The notes beneath the pieces are model-generated. The model did no database searches and was not told the origin of the DNA. It saw only the letters and a program-made list of their open reading frames with translations. The position numbers and the translations under genes were made by a program. A stretch of DNA of 64,000 nucleotides from Nocardioides sp. CFH 31398. Lineage in GTDB: Bacteria; Actinomycetota; Actinomycetes; Propionibacteriales; Nocardioidaceae. Below, piece after piece: positions 58,907 to 64,000 of the stretch (positions within the stretch are counted from its first letter, which is position 1; the number at the start of each line of letters is the position of its first letter). The stretch lies in NCBI RefSeq assembly GCF_022436705.1, contig NZ_JAKUHT010000026.1:1-64000 (forward strand). Reading direction: 5' to 3'.

Positions 58907-59835
58907 TCGACGTGCCCGAGGGCCTCGCGGGGCAGGCGCGGCTGGGCGAGGACTGGGCCGCGTGGCTCGACCGGTTGCCGGCCCTCACCGCGACGCTGCT
59001 CGCCGAGTGGTCGCTGCGCCCCGACGGGGCGTCGATGCACGGCTACTGCTCGCTGGTGGTGCCGGTCAGCAGCCCCGACGGCCCCGCCGCGCTCAAGGTG
59101 ACCTTCGACGGCGACGACGAGTCCGCGCTCGAGCACCTCGCTCTGCGGCGTTGGGACGGCGCCGGCGCCGTCCGGCTGCGGCGGGCCGACCCCCGGCGGC
59201 GGGCACTGCTGCTGGAGCGACTCGTGCCCCAGGACCTCGGCGACGCCTGGGACGTCGAGGCGTGCGAGGTCGTCGCCGGGCTGTACGGCGCCATCCACGT
59301 CCCGGCGCTGCCCCAGCTGACGACGCTCGCGTCGGTGGTCGAGAAGGACGACGCGCGCCTCGCCGACCTGCCTCGCGACGCACCGCTGCCGCGGCGGCTG
59401 GTGGAGCAGGCGCGCTCCCTCGCGGCGGACCTCCTCGCCCCCGACGACTCCCGGCCGGTGCTGCTGCACGGGGACCTGCACTACGGCAACGTGCTGTCCG
59501 GCCGCTCGGACGACGAGCCGTGGCTGGTCATCGACCCGAAGCCGATGGCGGGCGACCGCCACTACGAGCCGGCGCCGATGCTGTGGAACCGGATGGACGA
59601 GCTCGTCGGATCGTCCTTCGACTCCGTGCGCGACGGGCTCCGCCGTCGCTTCCACACCCTGGTCGACGTCGCCGGGCTCGACGAGCACCGCGCCCGGGAC
59701 TGGGTGGTCGTCCGGATGGTCCACAACGCGCTGTGGACCATCGACGACGCGCGCCGGCAGCACCGCGGGCTCGAGCGCGGTGAGCGCGACTGGATCACCC
59801 GCTGCATCACCGTCGCCAAGGCCGTCCAGGACTGA
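58903..59835 (+). CDS. Aminoglycoside/hydroxyurea-type phosphotransferase
   Basis: A 310-aa kinase of the APH(6)/streptomycin 6-kinase-like family. The catalytic loop is LLHGDLHYGNVL and the metal motif WLVIDPKPMAGD, followed by YEPAPMLWNR, which is characteristic of this group. It is translationally coupled to the AraC gene. Drug phosphorylation is plausible, but many relatives have unknown substrates. The first repeat of the 32-bp array begins 4 bp after its stop. Confidence 0.85.
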   Translation: MIDVPEGLAGQARLGEDWAAWLDRLPALTATLLAEWSLRPDGASMHGYCSLVVPVSSPDGPAALKVTFDGDDESALEHLALRRWDGAGAVRLRRADPRRRALLLERLVPQDLGDAWDVEACEVVAGLYGAIHVPALPQLTTLASVVEKDDARLADLPRDAPLPRRLVEQARSLAADLLAPDDSRPVLLHGDLHYGNVLSGRSDDEPWLVIDPKPMAGDRHYEPAPMLWNRMDELVGSSFDSVRDGLRRRFHTLVDVAGLDEHRARDWVVVRMVHNALWTIDDARRQHRGLERGERDWITRCITVAKAVQD

Positions 59836-59838
59836 CGC

Positions 59839-60043
59839 GAGTCGGCCCGAACGGTCGCGTCAGGGACGCCGAGTCGGCCCGAACGCACGCTTCCAGGACG
59901 CCGAGTCGGCCCGAATTGTCGGCTCAGGGACGCCGAGTCGGCCCGAGTTGTCGCGTCGGGGACGCCGAGTCGGCTCGAGTTGTCGCGTCGGGGACGCCGA
60001 GTCGGCCCGAACGGTCGTGTCGGGGACGCCGAGTCGGCGCGAT
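59839..60043 (+). repeat. 32-bp-period tandem array, seven units (left)
   Basis: Seven cores GAGTCGGCCCGAA start at 59839, 59871, 59903, 59935, 59967, 59999 and 60031, exactly 32 bp apart. The last three bases vary and unit 7 is degraded. From unit 2 on, each core is preceded by GACGCC, so the centre GCCGAGTCGGC is an 11-bp dyad. The 13 bp after each core vary between units. A broken copy is at 60085. 32 is not a multiple of 3, so the array is not coding. Confidence 0.95.
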
Positions 60044-60199
60044 CTCCCACCGCGGGCGCGTCGGGCTCCCGCCGCAGGGGCGTCGAGTCGGTGAAACCTC
60101 CGCTTCGGGCCCGCCGACCCGACACGCGCCTCAGCCCGAGGTCGTGGGTCGCCGATGCACAACGGGTTCGAGCGCCAGCGGTCAGGCCGACGGCGTGCG
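60044..60199. other. Spacer between the two opposed arrays
   Basis: 156 bp of GC-rich DNA with no supported gene, RNA or site beyond one degenerate core (60085-60097). Confidence 0.6.
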
Positions 60200-60308
60200 T
60201 TCGGGCCGACTCGGCGTATGGGGGGCGTGCGTTCGGGCCGACTCGGCGTATGGGGGACGTGCGTTCGGGCCGACTCGGCGTGCTGGAGGCGTGCGTTCGG
60301 GCCGACTC
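60200..60308 (-). repeat. 32-bp-period tandem array, four units (right, inverted)
   Basis: Four cores TTCGGGCCGACTC (reverse complement of the left core) start at 60200, 60232, 60264 and 60296, again exactly 32 bp apart. The array ends 4 bp before the stop codon of the minus-strand amidase gene. Read along that gene, the stop is followed by CGC and the core, just as after the phosphotransferase stop. Confidence 0.95.
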
Positions 60309-60311
60309 GCG

Positions 60312-63064
<2,753 letters not shown>

Positions 63065-63073
63065 GCGCCCGGC

Positions 63074-64000
63074 CTAGGCGGTGGCGAACCGTCCGAGCAC
63101 CCGGTCGGCGCGGATGCCGCCGAGGTGCTCGGCGAAGATCCGCTGGTAGCCGAGCTCCTCGCGGCTCCGGGCGGGCGGCAGGCCCTCCAGGCGGACCGTC
63201 GTCCACTCCTCGTCGGGCACGAAGGCCTCCGCGCGGCGCTGCATGACGTCGGCGGTGCCGGAGCCGTCACCGAACTGCTCCTTGCGGCGCCACAGCACCG
63301 GGTCGGGCAGCCACCCGGCGAAGGACTCGCGCAGGATCGCCTTCTCCTGGGCCTGCTCCTGGCCGTCCTCACCGAGCAGCTTCCACGCCACCGGCACGCG
63401 CTGGGCCACGGCGAGCATCTCGCGGGCGAGGAACGGCACGCGGGCCTCGAGCCCGAACGCCATCGACACCCGGTCCGCGCGCTGGAGGTTCAGGTGGTGC
63501 AGCACCTCGACGCCCTCGACGAGCGCGTCGGCCAGCGCGGCCTCGTCCAGCTCTCGCAGGTGGTGGTAGCCGGCGAACAGCTCGTCGGCGCCCTCCCCGG
63601 TGAGCACGACCTTCACGTGCTGCGCCGCGAGCTCCGAGAGCAGGTAGTTCGGGACGGCGGAACGGACCAGCGACGGCTCGTACGACTCGATGGAGCGGAC
63701 GACGTCCGGCAGCACCTCGATGACCTCGTCGTCGGTGTAGACGCGCTCGTGGTGCTCGGTCCCGAGGTACGCCGCCACCTCGCGCGCCGCCCGCAGGTCC
63801 GGGCTGTCGGGGGTGCCGGCCGCGAAGGAGCGGACCACCGAGCCCGGGCCGGAGACGTGCTCGATCTCGCGGACCATGATCGCCGCGACCAGGCTCGAGT
63901 CGAGCCCGCCGGACAGGAAGACCCCGATCGGGACGTCGGCCATCATCCGGGCCCGCACCTGGTCGACGAGCGTCTCGCGGATCGCGGTGTGGGCCTCCTC
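63074..64000 (-). CDS. asnB: Asparagine synthase, C-terminal part (5' end outside window)
   Basis: The frame is open to the right edge of the window, so the N-terminal glutaminase domain lies outside. The 309 visible codons cover the ATP-pyrophosphatase domain: FLSGGLDSSLVA binds ATP, then LTGEGADELFAGYHH and LEARVPFLAREML. The enzyme makes asparagine from aspartate and ATP using glutamine nitrogen. The GTG at 63958 is internal, not the start. Confidence 0.93.
   Translation of the reverse strand, partial: EEAHTAIRETLVDQVRARMMADVPIGVFLSGGLDSSLVAAIMVREIEHVSGPGSVVRSFAAGTPDSPDLRAAREVAAYLGTEHHERVYTDDEVIEVLPDVVRSIESYEPSLVRSAVPNYLLSELAAQHVKVVLTGEGADELFAGYHHLRELDEAALADALVEGVEVLHHLNLQRADRVSMAFGLEARVPFLAREMLAVAQRVPVAWKLLGEDGQEQAQEKAILRESFAGWLPDPVLWRRKEQFGDGSGTADVMQRRAEAFVPDEEWTTVRLEGLPPARSREELGYQRIFAEHLGGIRADRVLGRFATA

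Noticed and set aside
59839-60308. CRISPR array
   Set aside because: The conserved core is only 13-19 bp, the intervening stretches are short and related to each other, the two arrays face each other, and there are no cas genes.

Overview
The window is very GC-rich chromosomal DNA from an actinobacterium. GTG starts are common, stop/start pairs often overlap by 4 bp (ATGA or GTGA), and there are many candidate leaderless promoters (TANNNT 6-7 bp before the start codon). Gene content fits a soil or water member of the Propionibacteriales/Nocardioidaceae type (GlgE pathway, nadD-rsfS, comEA-comEC-holA-rpsT-lepA order), but the genus cannot be fixed by reading alone. I saw no phage, integrase, transposase or CRISPR genes.

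Layout. 1-2.8 kb: a truncated thioredoxin-fold/TPR protein, a NUDIX hydrolase and an AbiEi/DUF559-like gene that sits between two copies of an 86-bp palindromic repeat. 3-10.4 kb: a translationally coupled operon glgE-treS-mak-glgB (the GlgE alpha-glucan pathway). 10.6-15.3 kb: secreted-enzyme genes (amidase, small Tat ORF, fungalysin-type protease). 15.4-21.4 kb: glgP (behind an 18-bp palindromic operator), pheA and glgX. 21.4-28.7 kb: enoyl-CoA hydratase, a membrane protein, etfBA, a secreted lysyl-oxidase-like protein, a 50-aa membrane protein, nadD, rsfS and a phosphoglycerate-mutase-like protein. 28.8-34.3 kb: tRNA-Ala(GGC), sulfotransferase-like protein, DUF2470 protein, tatA with a Tat-lipoprotein intradiol dioxygenase, alpha/beta hydrolase, a possible inactive nuclease-like protein and a hemerythrin. 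34.4-36.4 kb: sodium/solute symporter with a small membrane partner. 36.4-39 kb: leuS preceded by a leucine-codon leader peptide and attenuator. 39.1-54.6 kb: PhoD phosphatase, degV, comEA, comEC, holA, rpsT, a phosphotransferase, a pyruvate oxidase-like enzyme, a second PhoD-like enzyme, a WD40 lipoprotein and lepA. 54.6-64 kb: arr (rifampin ADP-ribosyltransferase), a small autoregulated membrane-protein/regulator operon, an AlkZ-like winged-helix protein, an MDMPI/DinB protein, AraC regulator plus phosphotransferase, two opposed 32-bp-period repeat arrays, an amidase, a dialkylglycine decarboxylase-like aminotransferase and the C-terminal part of asnB.

Functionally the first third is storage-glucan and trehalose metabolism: TreS makes maltose, Mak phosphorylates it, GlgE polymerises it, GlgB branches the polymer, and GlgP and GlgX degrade it. 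The middle is housekeeping (electron transfer flavoprotein, NAD synthesis, ribosome silencing, translation, competence, DNA polymerase delta). The last 10 kb is accessory: drug modification, possible DNA repair, and small regulated modules.

The most unusual non-coding structures are: (1) two converging arrays of exactly 32-bp-spaced repeats directly after the stop codons of two convergent genes; (2) a leuS attenuator with an apparently leaderless Leu-rich leader peptide; (3) the 86-bp palindromic repeats with compensatory base changes flanking the AbiEi-like gene.
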